A stretch of 64,000 nucleotides of DNA from Leptospira inadai serovar Lyme str. 10. Lineage in GTDB: Bacteria > Spirochaetota > Leptospiria > Leptospirales > Leptospiraceae. The stretch covers positions 62,001 through 126,000 of the forward strand of contig NZ_AHMM02000025.1 of the NCBI RefSeq assembly GCF_000243675.2, given 5' to 3'. A program made the translations under genes and the position numbers. Positions 29,962 through 36,832 of the stretch are shown piece by piece; positions within the stretch are counted from its first letter, which is position 1, and each line of letters begins with the position of its first letter. The notes beneath the pieces are model-generated. The model worked only from the letters and a program-made list of their open reading frames with translations. It ran no database searches and was not told the DNA's origin.

Positions 29962-30261
29962 GTGAGGATTATTTCCAGGAAGATTTTGAGAGATTTCTAT
30001 GAAAATCCGAAATATTCCGATTCCAGAACGTCTATCGAAATCTGGTATAAAGATGCTTCGAAATCTATCTGGGCTTCGCCACGTGTAATCAAAGAAAAGT
30101 ATCGAAACGCGAGTATTTTAAAAGATAATAGGGTCGTCTTTAATATTCACGGCAACAAGTACAGACTAATTGTAAAGATACATTATAACTTACATACTGT
30201 CTTCATTCGCTTTATTGGGACACATGAGCAATATGATAAAATTAATGCAGAGGAAATTTAA
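29962..30261 (+). CDS. higB: HigB-type mRNA interferase toxin (module 2)
   Basis: 99 residues from GTG 29962, same fold as module 1 but clearly diverged: RKILRDFYENPKYSDSRTSI, FNIHGNKYRLIVKIHYN, VFIRFIGTHEQYDKI. The Lys/Arg and terminal His positions typical of HigB are kept. It is followed immediately by its antitoxin gene (adjacent codons). It lies downstream of R2 copy A. No Shine-Dalgarno. Confidence 0.87.
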   Translation: MRIISRKILRDFYENPKYSDSRTSIEIWYKDASKSIWASPRVIKEKYRNASILKDNRVVFNIHGNKYRLIVKIHYNLHTVFIRFIGTHEQYDKINAEEI

Positions 30262-30657
30262 ATGGAAATCAAACCGATAAAGTCTGCTAAAGATCACGAC
30301 TTAGCTCTTAAAGAAATTGAGAAGCTCTGGAACTCAAAGAAGAATACACCTGAGTATGATAAATTAGATATTCTAATCACTCTTGTGGATTCTTATGAGA
30401 ATAAGCATTTCCCGATCGAGAGTCCGGATCCGATAGAAGCCATTAAATCAGTAATGCAAGAAAAGAACTTAAAAAATGTGGATTTGGGAAACTGGATAGG
30501 TGGTCGGAGTAGAGCGACTGAGGTTCTTAGCAAGAAGAGAAAATTGACCTTAGAAATGATTAGGAAGATCAATAAGTACTTAGGAATTCCTACAGAGATT
30601 TTGATAAAGGATTATAAAATCAAAGTAGCAGCTCCAAAAGCCAAAGTTAGAGCTTAG
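30262..30657 (+). CDS. higA: HigA-type antitoxin (module 2)
   Basis: 131 residues. An N-terminal helical region precedes an XRE-like DNA-binding region: AIKSVMQEKNLKNVDLGNWI, then SRATEVLSKKRKLTLEMIRK. The C-terminal tail is basic. It directly abuts the toxin gene, so the two are one transcript. It differs enough from module 1 that cross-neutralisation is not assured. Confidence 0.86.
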   Translation: MEIKPIKSAKDHDLALKEIEKLWNSKKNTPEYDKLDILITLVDSYENKHFPIESPDPIEAIKSVMQEKNLKNVDLGNWIGGRSRATEVLSKKRKLTLEMIRKINKYLGIPTEILIKDYKIKVAAPKAKVRA

Positions 30658-30711
30658 CATAGTCGTCGTCGTCCCTGGCTTGCTCGTTTGCAATTCGGCC
30701 CCGAAACCAAT

Positions 30712-30826
30712 GACTAACTAAAAACTGTCGCGGCACAGTGGAATCGCTTCGCGACCCTCGCTTGGCCTGTGTTACGTTTGCTTCTGTCACTTCGTTTGCA
30801 AAGCAAACTCGCGCCATTGGAAAAAC
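30712..30826 (+). repeat. R2 repeat copy B, attC-like, cut by the IS3 element
   Basis: Left end GACTAAC (30712-30718), 4-base spacer, AACTGTCG (30723-30730), then an interior matching copy A (GAATCGCTTCGCGACCCTCG, GCAAAGCAAACTCGCGC). The right end is missing: the IS3 terminal repeat begins at 30827 and no CGACAATT/GTTA end resumes after the IS at 32047, so a deletion accompanied or followed insertion. Confidence 0.6.
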
Positions 30827-30854
30827 TGGAGTTCCCCCGAAAAAACGGACGTGG

Positions 30855-31667
30855 TCATGCAGTAATTTTTTCTCTGAACTCGACGGGACTAAGATAACCT
30901 AAAGCCGAGTGTCTTCTCCTTCTGTTGTAATATCTTTCGATATAGTCAAACAGAAAATATTTCGCTTCCTTAATTGTGTTGAATTTTCTTCTATAAACTT
31001 CCTCCACTTTCAGAGTTTTAAAGAAAGATTCCATCGGAGCATTATCGTAGCAGTTGCCTTTCCTACTCATGCTCTGAATAAATTCATTCGTATTTAATTC
31101 TTTTCTAAAGTCTTCACTGGCATACTGGACTCCTCTATCAGAATGAAATATAATTCCTTTCGGCGATTTCCTCCCAATCAGCGCCCTCTTGAAAGCGGTT
31201 CGCAGGTGTCGAGTTTCAAGACTAGGTGCTATTTCCCATCCTATGATCTCTCTATTGAATAGATCCTTAATTGCAAATAGATAATTCCATTTTCCAACGA
31301 TAGGCATATACGTAATATCTGAGAGCCAGATCTGATTCAAACACGATGCCTTAAATTCCTGATTCAAAAGATTGGGGGCAACAGGAAGCTTATGATTTGA
31401 ATTTGTGGTCACAGGACGAAAGGAGCGTTTCCTGACGGCTTGTAAGCCCAGTTTCTTCATTCTCCTGTAAACTCGATTCTTGGAAATCAGTATCCTTTCT
31501 GCTCGTAAATCTTTGTGAATTCTGATATACCCGGCCCGGCTTTCATTCTCTTTGTAAAGCCGTTGGATATGGTTATCTAAATTACGGTTCGTTTTCGATC
31601 GGTTACTCTCCGGCCTTTTAAGCCATTCGTAATGACCGCTCTTAGGCACTTCGAGCAAATCGCACAT
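30855..31667 (-). CDS. IS3-family transposase OrfB (rve integrase domain)
   Basis: 270 residues as an independent frame; in the fusion it extends upstream through ...IKNNRFPFRLEKMCDLL. The DDE core shows Asp in WLSDITYMP, Asp in FHSDRGVQYAS and Glu in YDNAPMESFFKTLK, so the catalytic triad is intact. The HTH_21 block AGYIRIHKDLRAERI and the end YYNRRRRHSALGYLSPVEF are standard. It is expressed as OrfAB by -1 frameshifting from orfA. Confidence 0.92.
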   Translation of the reverse strand: MCDLLEVPKSGHYEWLKRPESNRSKTNRNLDNHIQRLYKENESRAGYIRIHKDLRAERILISKNRVYRRMKKLGLQAVRKRSFRPVTTNSNHKLPVAPNLLNQEFKASCLNQIWLSDITYMPIVGKWNYLFAIKDLFNREIIGWEIAPSLETRHLRTAFKRALIGRKSPKGIIFHSDRGVQYASEDFRKELNTNEFIQSMSRKGNCYDNAPMESFFKTLKVEEVYRRKFNTIKEAKYFLFDYIERYYNRRRRHSALGYLSPVEFREKITA

Positions 31668-31714
31668 CTTCTCAAGTCGGAAAGGAAATCGGTTATTTTT
31701 AATAAACGAATACT

Positions 31715-31990
31715 TTATTTGCGGGGTTTCAAGAAGATGCCCACGGACTTTTTTAAGATCTCCCTCTCCTCCGTTACTTCGGCTAATTCTCTTTTGAGCC
31801 GATCTACTTCCTCCCGTAATGCGTCTTTGAAAGGTCCATCATCTGTGAGATACTTCTTCTTCCAATTCCGTAGCGTATTTATTGATATGCCTAATTCTTG
31901 CGATAGTTGAGACGAAGACTTGTTTGTCTTCAAGCTAAGCTCGACTGCGTTCTTTTGAAATTCTTCATCGTATTGCGATTTACGGGACAT
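31715..31990 (-). CDS. IS3-family OrfA (helix-turn-helix)
   Basis: 91 residues: MSRKSQYDEEFQKNAVELSL, SSQLSQELGISINTLRNWKK and a leucine-zipper tail (EEVDRLKRELAEVTEEREIL). The message carries an A-AAA-AAG slippery heptamer (31748-31754 on the plus strand) near its end; a -1 slip there enters orfB in the frame leading into the transposase. Confidence 0.92.
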   Translation of the reverse strand: MSRKSQYDEEFQKNAVELSLKTNKSSSQLSQELGISINTLRNWKKKYLTDDGPFKDALREEVDRLKRELAEVTEEREILKKSVGIFLKPRK

Positions 31991-32160
31991 ACTGATTTTA
32001 TCCTATTTTCATGCATTTCCGTGTCCGCTAAATCGGGGGAACTCCAAGCCGTAATATAAAACTAAGTTCATTCTTGAGGAAAGTGGCAATCCGATAGTTT
32101 AATAGAATCAAATAGGAAAAATAAAATAAGATTTGACGATGCATATAAATTAATCATTTT

Positions 32161-32361
32161 ATGCATATTATGAGAACAACAGTGGATATTCCTGAAGAAT
32201 TATTTTTGGAAGCGATGAAGTTAACTCATTTGAAAACTAAGACTGATGTAATTAAAGAAGGACTTACTTCTTTAATTAGAAGAGAAAAGTTAAAAGATCT
32301 TAAGAAGCATAAAGGATCCGTTAACCTCGAAATTAATTTAGATGATTTACGGAAACGATGA
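32161..32361 (+). CDS. vapB: VapB-type antitoxin
   Basis: 66 residues from 32161, or 63 from the ATG at 32170 (MRTTVDIPEELFLEA), which matches family N termini better. A ribbon-helix-helix-like N terminus and the basic helix TKTDVIKEGLTSLIRREKL are as in the VapB2/DUF2191 group. Its ATG-overlapped partner vapC follows (ATGA). No Shine-Dalgarno is seen. Confidence 0.85.
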   Translation: MHIMRTTVDIPEELFLEAMKLTHLKTKTDVIKEGLTSLIRREKLKDLKKHKGSVNLEINLDDLRKR

Positions 32362-32750
32362 ATCGTGTTCTGTTAGATTCATCAGTTTGGATTGAATATT
32401 TCAGAAATAGTAATTCATCAATTTCGGCGGAAGTCGACGAGTTGATTGATAGAGAGAATATTTATACTAATGATCTTATTTTGGCAGAATTAATTCCTTT
32501 TCTTAAATTACGAAAACAGTCAAAGATAATTGCTTCTCTAGAGGCTATTGAACGACTCCCATTAGAAATCGATTGGGAACAAATCATTAACTATCAAATT
32601 ACGAATCTTAGGAATGGGGTCAATAAAGTAGGAATTCCAGATTTGATAATTGCACAGAATGCGGCTCAAAATAAGGCAATGCTTTTTACTCTGGACAAGC
32701 ATTTTAAGCTAATGAGCAAAAATATTAAACTAAAAGTCTACTTAAAATAG
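32358..32750 (+). CDS. vapC: VapC-type PIN-domain ribonuclease toxin
   Basis: 130 residues. Acidic catalytic residues are in place: Asp in LLDSSVWIEYF, Glu in LILAELIPF, Asp in VGIPDLIIAQNA and Asp in FTLDKHFKLM. It overlaps vapB by 4 bases. Seven bases after the stop the text GCATAAC (32758-32764) resembles the left box of the R2 attC-like repeats, but no full repeat follows. Confidence 0.9.
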   Translation: MNRVLLDSSVWIEYFRNSNSSISAEVDELIDRENIYTNDLILAELIPFLKLRKQSKIIASLEAIERLPLEIDWEQIINYQITNLRNGVNKVGIPDLIIAQNAAQNKAMLFTLDKHFKLMSKNIKLKVYLK

Positions 32751-32921
32751 CCGCCACGCATAACTTTCGTCGCCTACGCTCCTTCGTTAATCCGAAAGCT
32801 CTGTGGAAAAATAATTCTCTACAATATGAAATGATTTGGATAAGATAGGATTGTCTTTGATGGCTAATCGGCCATCTAAATTCTATTTGACAACAATAGA
32901 TTAAAAGCCTAAATATCAATC

Positions 32922-33110
32922 ATGTCTTCAACAAAGCAACAAGCTCTCGATCTTATCGAGAATTTGCCAGATGATTCATCATTTGATGATATCATGGAGG
33001 AACTTTTTTTCTCAAAGAAAGTTCAGGAAGGCTTATCAGATTTGGATAGCAATAAAACAATTTCGCATAAACAAGTTTTAGAAGAAATAACTAAATGGCG
33101 AAAGAGATAA
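32922..33110 (+). CDS. Antitoxin of the RelE/ParE-type pair
   Basis: 62 residues, acidic, no DNA-binding domain obvious by eye: LIENLPDDSSFDDIMEELFF then LDSNKTISHKQVLEEITKW. This short helical type commonly precedes RelE/ParE toxins. It overlaps the toxin gene by 16 bases. Confidence 0.8.
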   Translation: MSSTKQQALDLIENLPDDSSFDDIMEELFFSKKVQEGLSDLDSNKTISHKQVLEEITKWRKR

Positions 33111-33382
33111 CTTGGTCTCATAGAGCCAAATCGGATTTACAAGATATTTACGATTATATTTCTAAGGATTCTGAAGTTTACGCGTTAAGCGTTGTAAATA
33201 AAATAATAGATATTGTAGAGAATATACCGATTTTTCCATTAATGGGTAGGATAGTTCCTGAATTCAATATTGAAAATCTTCGAGAACGACTTTCTGGAAA
33301 TTATAGAATAGTCTATAAAGTTAGCAACTCTCGAAATATTGAAATTGTAACTATTCATCATTCAGCCAGATTATTAAAATAA
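33095..33382 (+). CDS. RelE/ParE-superfamily toxin
   Basis: 95 residues: EITWSHRAKSDLQDIYDYIS, FPLMGRIVPEFNIENLRER, SGNYRIVYKVSNSRNIEI and VTIHHSARLL, the ParE/RelE core. RelE (mRNA cleavage) and ParE (gyrase) cannot be separated from this alone. R2 copy C begins 25 bases after the stop. Confidence 0.87.
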   Translation: MAKEITWSHRAKSDLQDIYDYISKDSEVYALSVVNKIIDIVENIPIFPLMGRIVPEFNIENLRERLSGNYRIVYKVSNSRNIEIVTIHHSARLLK

Positions 33383-33407
33383 CTTGCATAAATCTGTTGG
33401 CAACTTC

Positions 33408-33613
33408 GGACAACTAAAAATTGTCGCGGCGCTTCGGGATCGATTCGCGACCCCTGCTTGGGCTTCGCTAAATTCCGCTTTGTCACTCGTCGTGCAAAGC
33501 AAACTCGCGCCAGGTCCCTCGGACACGCGGACACGCGGACACGCGGACACGCGGACACGCGGACACGCGGACACGCGGACACGCGGAACTTCGACAATTA
33601 TCTATCATTAGAC
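33408..33613 (+). repeat. R2 repeat copy C, attC-like, with tandem expansion
   Basis: Left GGACAAC, 4-base spacer, AATTGTCG (33419-33426). Right CGACAATT (33592-33599), 7-base spacer, ATTAGAC (33607-33613). The spacings equal those of copy A, but both outer boxes have drifted from the attC consensus. The interior matches copy A until an 8-bp unit repeats. Confidence 0.55.
33521..33584 (+). repeat. Tandem repeat, 8 copies of GGACACGC
   Basis: Eight exact 8-bp units inside R2 copy C. Copy A has a single unit at the matching place (GGACACGCGGAAC), so this is a local expansion likely to vary in number. Confidence 0.95.
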
Positions 33614-33709
33614 ACCAGTTTTACAATGTCCTTCATTAGTCGAAAGGGTGAAGAAGGACCATAAATAGAACGATATTCAAGAGCTATATTTTTGTCGACA
33701 AAATCTCTA

Positions 33710-33728
33710 GTAATTACATAGTAATTAC
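33710..33728. promoter_or_regulatory. Tandem palindromic operator of mazEF
   Basis: Two GTAATTAC palindromes at 33710-33717 and 33721-33728, 11 bases centre to centre (one helical turn), ending one base before the mazE ATG. They fill the place of a Shine-Dalgarno. Binding by MazE or MazEF is inferred. Confidence 0.65.
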
Positions 33729-33729
33729 C

Positions 33730-33978
33730 ATGAGAGTTTCGGTAGTCAAAATAGGTAATTCAAAAGGTATTAGGATCCCTAAGGCAGTTTTAGAAGAATG
33801 CCACATTGAGGAAGAAGTAGACCTACTAATAGATAAAAATAAGATTATTATAACCCCTTTCAAAACTAAGCCTAGAGATGGCTGGGAAAAGCAGTTTAAA
33901 GCAATGTCTGAGAGCAAAGATGACAAATTACTTATTCCAGATTCTATTGATTTATCTAATAAGGATTGGGAATGGTAG
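33730..33978 (+). CDS. mazE: MazE-type (AbrB-fold) antitoxin
   Basis: 82 residues. The swapped-hairpin DNA-binding N terminus VSVVKIGNSKGIRIPKAVLE is classic MazE/ChpI. The acidic C-terminal tail wraps the toxin. It ends DWEW and overlaps mazF. Leptospira chpIK is the named relative of this type. Confidence 0.92.
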   Translation: MRVSVVKIGNSKGIRIPKAVLEECHIEEEVDLLIDKNKIIITPFKTKPRDGWEKQFKAMSESKDDKLLIPDSIDLSNKDWEW

Positions 33979-34295
33979 TGTCTCAATACGAAGTATATTT
34001 AATCAATTTAGATCCGACAATCGGACATGAAATCAAAAAATCGAGACCCTGTGTTCTAATATCACCGAACGAGATGAATAAGTTCATTGGCACAGTTATC
34101 ATTGCGCCTATGACTACAAAATCACATTCATATCCGACAAGAATAGAGCTAACCTTTCAAAGTAAAAAGGGTTGGATAGTTTTGGACCAAATTCGAACCG
34201 TTGATAAAGCTCGTTTGATTAAAAAGCTTGGCAAGATTGAATCTAAGACTATTGCTAAAGTTAAACAAGTTATTCGAGAAATGCTAGTAGACTAA
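33972..34295 (+). CDS. mazF: MazF/PemK-type endoribonuclease toxin
   Basis: About 107 residues from ATG 33972 (a TTG at 33966 is also in frame). The fold signature is YEVYLINLDPTIGHEIKKSR then PCVLISPNEMN, with TVIIAPMTTKSH and GWIVLDQIRTVDKARL; the catalytic Arg/Thr positions are present. It cuts mRNA at specific sequences unless bound by MazE. It is the last module before the IS66 element. Confidence 0.92.
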   Translation: MVVSQYEVYLINLDPTIGHEIKKSRPCVLISPNEMNKFIGTVIIAPMTTKSHSYPTRIELTFQSKKGWIVLDQIRTVDKARLIKKLGKIESKTIAKVKQVIREMLVD

Positions 34296-34423
34296 AACTT
34301 TCTCTGAACGTTATCATCATTTTGCGATAAAGAATCTGAAACTATTCGGTTAGGTAAGCTTTCTAAAAAATTCCCGAGGGAATTCAGAGAACGGCCGGAA
34401 GGAAATTAATCGTAAGCGCTCAA

Positions 34424-35995
34424 TTAAACCCATCCCATCGATTTTGAAAAAAGACTTTCAAAATCTTGTGTTAAATGGGAGGCAGGCACCCCTTCGAAAA
34501 GAGTACGAAGGACGGCATAGGGATCTTTTTTGTTAGCGATAGCGGTTTGAACGATAGAAAAAAAGAAAGTGCTGGCCTCAGCTCCGTCAGGGCTGCCTGA
34601 GAATAGCCAATTCTTTCGTCCGATTACGAAGGGTCGAATTCCATTTTCGACAAGATTGTTATCGATATAAAATTCTCCATGAGAAAGATAAATCGTCAAT
34701 CGCTCCCATTCGTTTAAGGTATAACGAATTGCCTCGCCGATCGGACTCTTTGGAAGGACTTGAGAATAGGCGCTGTCTAAGAATGTTTTTAAATCATCCA
34801 AAATAGGTTTTGATTTTTCTTCCCTGATTTTTTGAATCTTTGAAAATAAACATAGAGAGTGAAGTTTTTGTTTTCGAATTTCTTTTTCGACCGCGTAGAC
34901 TTCCCTGAGTCTTAAGATGACATAGCCTGCAATACGATCTTCTTCCGACTGCCAGACCGAGTAAAATTTCCTTCTCGCGTGCGCGAAGCATCCTCCATGA
35001 AGCACTCCTTTCCAATTTCTAAAATTGGAATCATAGCTACTAAAAGCGTCGGTCTGAATACAACCCTGGTATCGATTCAAGAATTTCGGGATGAACTCCG
35101 CAGACCTTGTTTCTCTATAAAGATAAAGTAATACCGGTTTATCCGGATGACCTCCTCGAAACAGCCACATATACGACTTAGTCGTATTGGATCTGTTCGG
35201 TTCTTTCATTACTTGAAGCGTAGTTTCGTCTATCCCGATCAAAGATCCTTCGAGTAACTGTTGTTTTAAAATAGAAACGAATGGCTTGCACTTCTCATAC
35301 ACTTGTTTTGTCCAATTGCACATCGTTGAACGGGGCAATTCCAGACCCATTCTACGAAATATCTTCTCCATTCTGTAAAATGGAAGATGATCTACGAATT
35401 TACTCGTTAAGAGATACGCTACAAGCCCCGGCGTTGCAATACTTTGCGGTAGTAACTGCGGAGGAAGAGGGGCCGTCTTTATTACGCTTCCCGCTTCGTT
35501 TCTTTCGTCTCCATTACAATGTTTGCATGCGTATTTGTATCGGATGTGTTTTACAACAAATACCTTCTGAGGAATGATATCCAGCTTCTCGGATGTCTCT
35601 TCTCCGATCCGGCTAAGTTCTTGCCCGCAGTTACAGATCTTCTCCGATTCAGGGATATCATGAATGATTTCCTCTCTCGGTATATGATCCGGGATCGGCT
35701 TTCTACCAGGTTTTTTGCGAGTATGAGAATGGATTTCGACTTTCTCGTCCGCATGTCCATTGTATAACCCGGGAGAATCGTTTTGTGATTCTTCTATTTC
35801 GTTGAACAATTTTCCCTGTAGGATTTCGCTCGGGTCTATCTTCTCCGATTTGCTTCCATACAATTCTTTGCGATAGCCGAGAACGAGATTCTCCAAAGAA
35901 CTAATCTTAGAACGAAGAGACGCATTATCTTTCTGTATATTATGCAATAATACTTTAAGCTCTTCGTTTTCCGCTAAAAGTTCCTCTCTAGACAC
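34424..35995 (-). CDS. tnpC: IS66 transposase TnpC
   Basis: 523 residues, full length. It has an N-terminal coiled coil and zinc-finger-like CNCGQELSRIGEETSEKLDI, then KHIRYKYACKHCNGDE. The DDE_Tnp_IS66 domain shows LIGIDETTLQVM, IQTDAFSSYDSNF and the C-terminal LSHGEFYIDNNLVENGIRPF with the final Glu, ending in the IS66_C block GRKNWLFSGSPDGAEASTFF. The gene looks intact. Confidence 0.95.
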   Translation of the reverse strand: MSREELLAENEELKVLLHNIQKDNASLRSKISSLENLVLGYRKELYGSKSEKIDPSEILQGKLFNEIEESQNDSPGLYNGHADEKVEIHSHTRKKPGRKPIPDHIPREEIIHDIPESEKICNCGQELSRIGEETSEKLDIIPQKVFVVKHIRYKYACKHCNGDERNEAGSVIKTAPLPPQLLPQSIATPGLVAYLLTSKFVDHLPFYRMEKIFRRMGLELPRSTMCNWTKQVYEKCKPFVSILKQQLLEGSLIGIDETTLQVMKEPNRSNTTKSYMWLFRGGHPDKPVLLYLYRETRSAEFIPKFLNRYQGCIQTDAFSSYDSNFRNWKGVLHGGCFAHARRKFYSVWQSEEDRIAGYVILRLREVYAVEKEIRKQKLHSLCLFSKIQKIREEKSKPILDDLKTFLDSAYSQVLPKSPIGEAIRYTLNEWERLTIYLSHGEFYIDNNLVENGIRPFVIGRKNWLFSGSPDGAEASTFFFSIVQTAIANKKDPYAVLRTLFEGVPASHLTQDFESLFSKSMGWV

Positions 35996-36036
35996 TCTGC
36001 TTTTATATTTCTTGTCCTGCTTTCTTCAAGAACTTT

Positions 36037-36387
36037 TTATCGAAGGCCGGATACATCCATTAATCGATGCTCTTTTCTAAAATCTATACCCTTCAGTAGC
36101 CAGGATACTTCACGCCAACTTAAGTCCAACGCCGATTCCTCCGATTCAGGCCACGGAAACTTTCCCTTTTCGAGCCGCTTCTGCCATATGCAAAAGCCGT
36201 TTCCGTCCCAATACAGACATTTCAATCGATCTCGGCTCTTGCCACAGAACAAAAACAGATATTCCGAATACACATCCTTCGACATTTCTTTTTTCACTAT
36301 AGTACTCAAACCGTTCCACGATTTCCTCATATCTGTCCTTCCCGGTCGGACATATACTCGCAGACTCTTCGGATCTCGAAATATCAT
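36037..36387 (-). CDS. tnpB: IS66 accessory protein TnpB
   Basis: 116 residues: VYVRPGRTDMRKSWNGLS, FLFCGKSRDRLKCLYWDGNG and FCIWQKRLEKGKFPWP are the canonical Orf2 text. Needed for IS66 transposition in characterised members. It lies 2 bases after tnpA. Confidence 0.95.
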   Translation of the reverse strand: MIFRDPKSLRVYVRPGRTDMRKSWNGLSTIVKKEMSKDVYSEYLFLFCGKSRDRLKCLYWDGNGFCIWQKRLEKGKFPWPESEESALDLSWREVSWLLKGIDFRKEHRLMDVSGLR

Positions 36388-36389
36388 TC

Positions 36390-36653
36390 CTATTTCCCTT
36401 GTATCGTTATGTTTATTTCTCCACTCCGGCTTATTTTTATTTCCACACCTTTACTCGCCTCTAAACTTCCTAAGTTTATTGGCACGAGCCTTTTCTCAGA
36501 GCCTGCCGTTTTCACTTTCTCTTTGCTATGACGAAGCCAATAACCTAACGTGCTTACGCTGATTCCCGACTCTTCGCAGTAAGCCTTCTGGCTCAAGCCG
36601 CTTTCTTGATATTCTGCTATATATTCTTCCCGACTCTTTCTTGCTTTGCTCAT
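36390..36653 (-). CDS. tnpA: IS66 accessory protein TnpA
   Basis: 87 residues with helix-turn-helix character: EEYIAEYQESGLSQKAYCEE then SGISVSTLGYWLRHSK. It is the first gene of the element, close to the right terminal repeat. Confidence 0.9.
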   Translation of the reverse strand: MSKARKSREEYIAEYQESGLSQKAYCEESGISVSTLGYWLRHSKEKVKTAGSEKRLVPINLGSLEASKGVEIKISRSGEINITIQGK

Positions 36654-36714
36654 CTCATAAGTTTAACACGATTCGATCGATAGCTTACCCTGGGGTTAAT
36701 TGAGCGCTTACGAG

Positions 36715-36811
36715 GGATCTTTCCTCTACTTCTGTAACTTTTCCAACGTCTAGCAGCTTCTGTCTAGCGTGAGCAAAGCGAGCGCATCTGTCCTCTGTCC
36801 TCAGTCTTCTG
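36715..36811 (+). repeat. Dispersed repeat R1, copy 4 (right half; right edge of the island)
   Basis: It begins GGATCTTTCCTCTACTTCTG directly after the IS66 end and continues ACTTTTCCAACGTCTAGCAGC, the right half of R1, ending CCTCAGTCTTCTG. The left half is missing. A 23-base insert (about 36767-36788) interrupts the right arm. Orientation is opposite to copy 3. Confidence 0.7.
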
Positions 36812-36832
36812 GTAGAGAAGGTAGTTAGAATA

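Larger units (their letters stand above)
30827..32046 (-). mobile_element. IS3-family insertion sequence (1220 bp)
   Basis: Terminal inverted repeats start TGGAGTTCCCCCGA at both ends (30827 onward and, inverted, ending at 32046), with further similarity (CGGAC) inside. It carries overlapping orfA and orfB on the minus strand with a programmed frameshift site. No 3-4 bp target duplication is visible (AAC left, AGC right). Confidence 0.85.
34412..36711 (-). mobile_element. IS66-family insertion sequence (2300 bp)
   Basis: Terminal inverted repeats GTAAGCGCTCAATTAA then a C-run at both ends (34412 onward and, inverted, to 36711). It has the full tnpA-tnpB-tnpC set on the minus strand, all open. 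The flanking 8-mers differ (AATTAATC left, GAGGGATC right), so no target duplication is left. Confidence 0.93.

Noticed and set aside
29763..30002. Plus-strand frame spanning R2 copy A and the higBA-2 promoter
   Set aside because: It translates repeat sequence and runs through the promoter and toxin start in another frame.
33521..33584. Possible CRISPR array
   Set aside because: Contiguous 8-bp units with no spacers and no cas genes nearby.
33384..33664. Several overlapping frames across the GGACACGC tandem repeat
   Set aside because: An 8-bp unit keeps all frames open and gives repetitive DTRTRGHA-type peptides; no coding evidence.
34369..34384. AATTCCC-GA-GGGAATT palindrome after mazF
   Set aside because: The 2-base centre cannot form a stable hairpin loop and there is no T tract, so not called a terminator.
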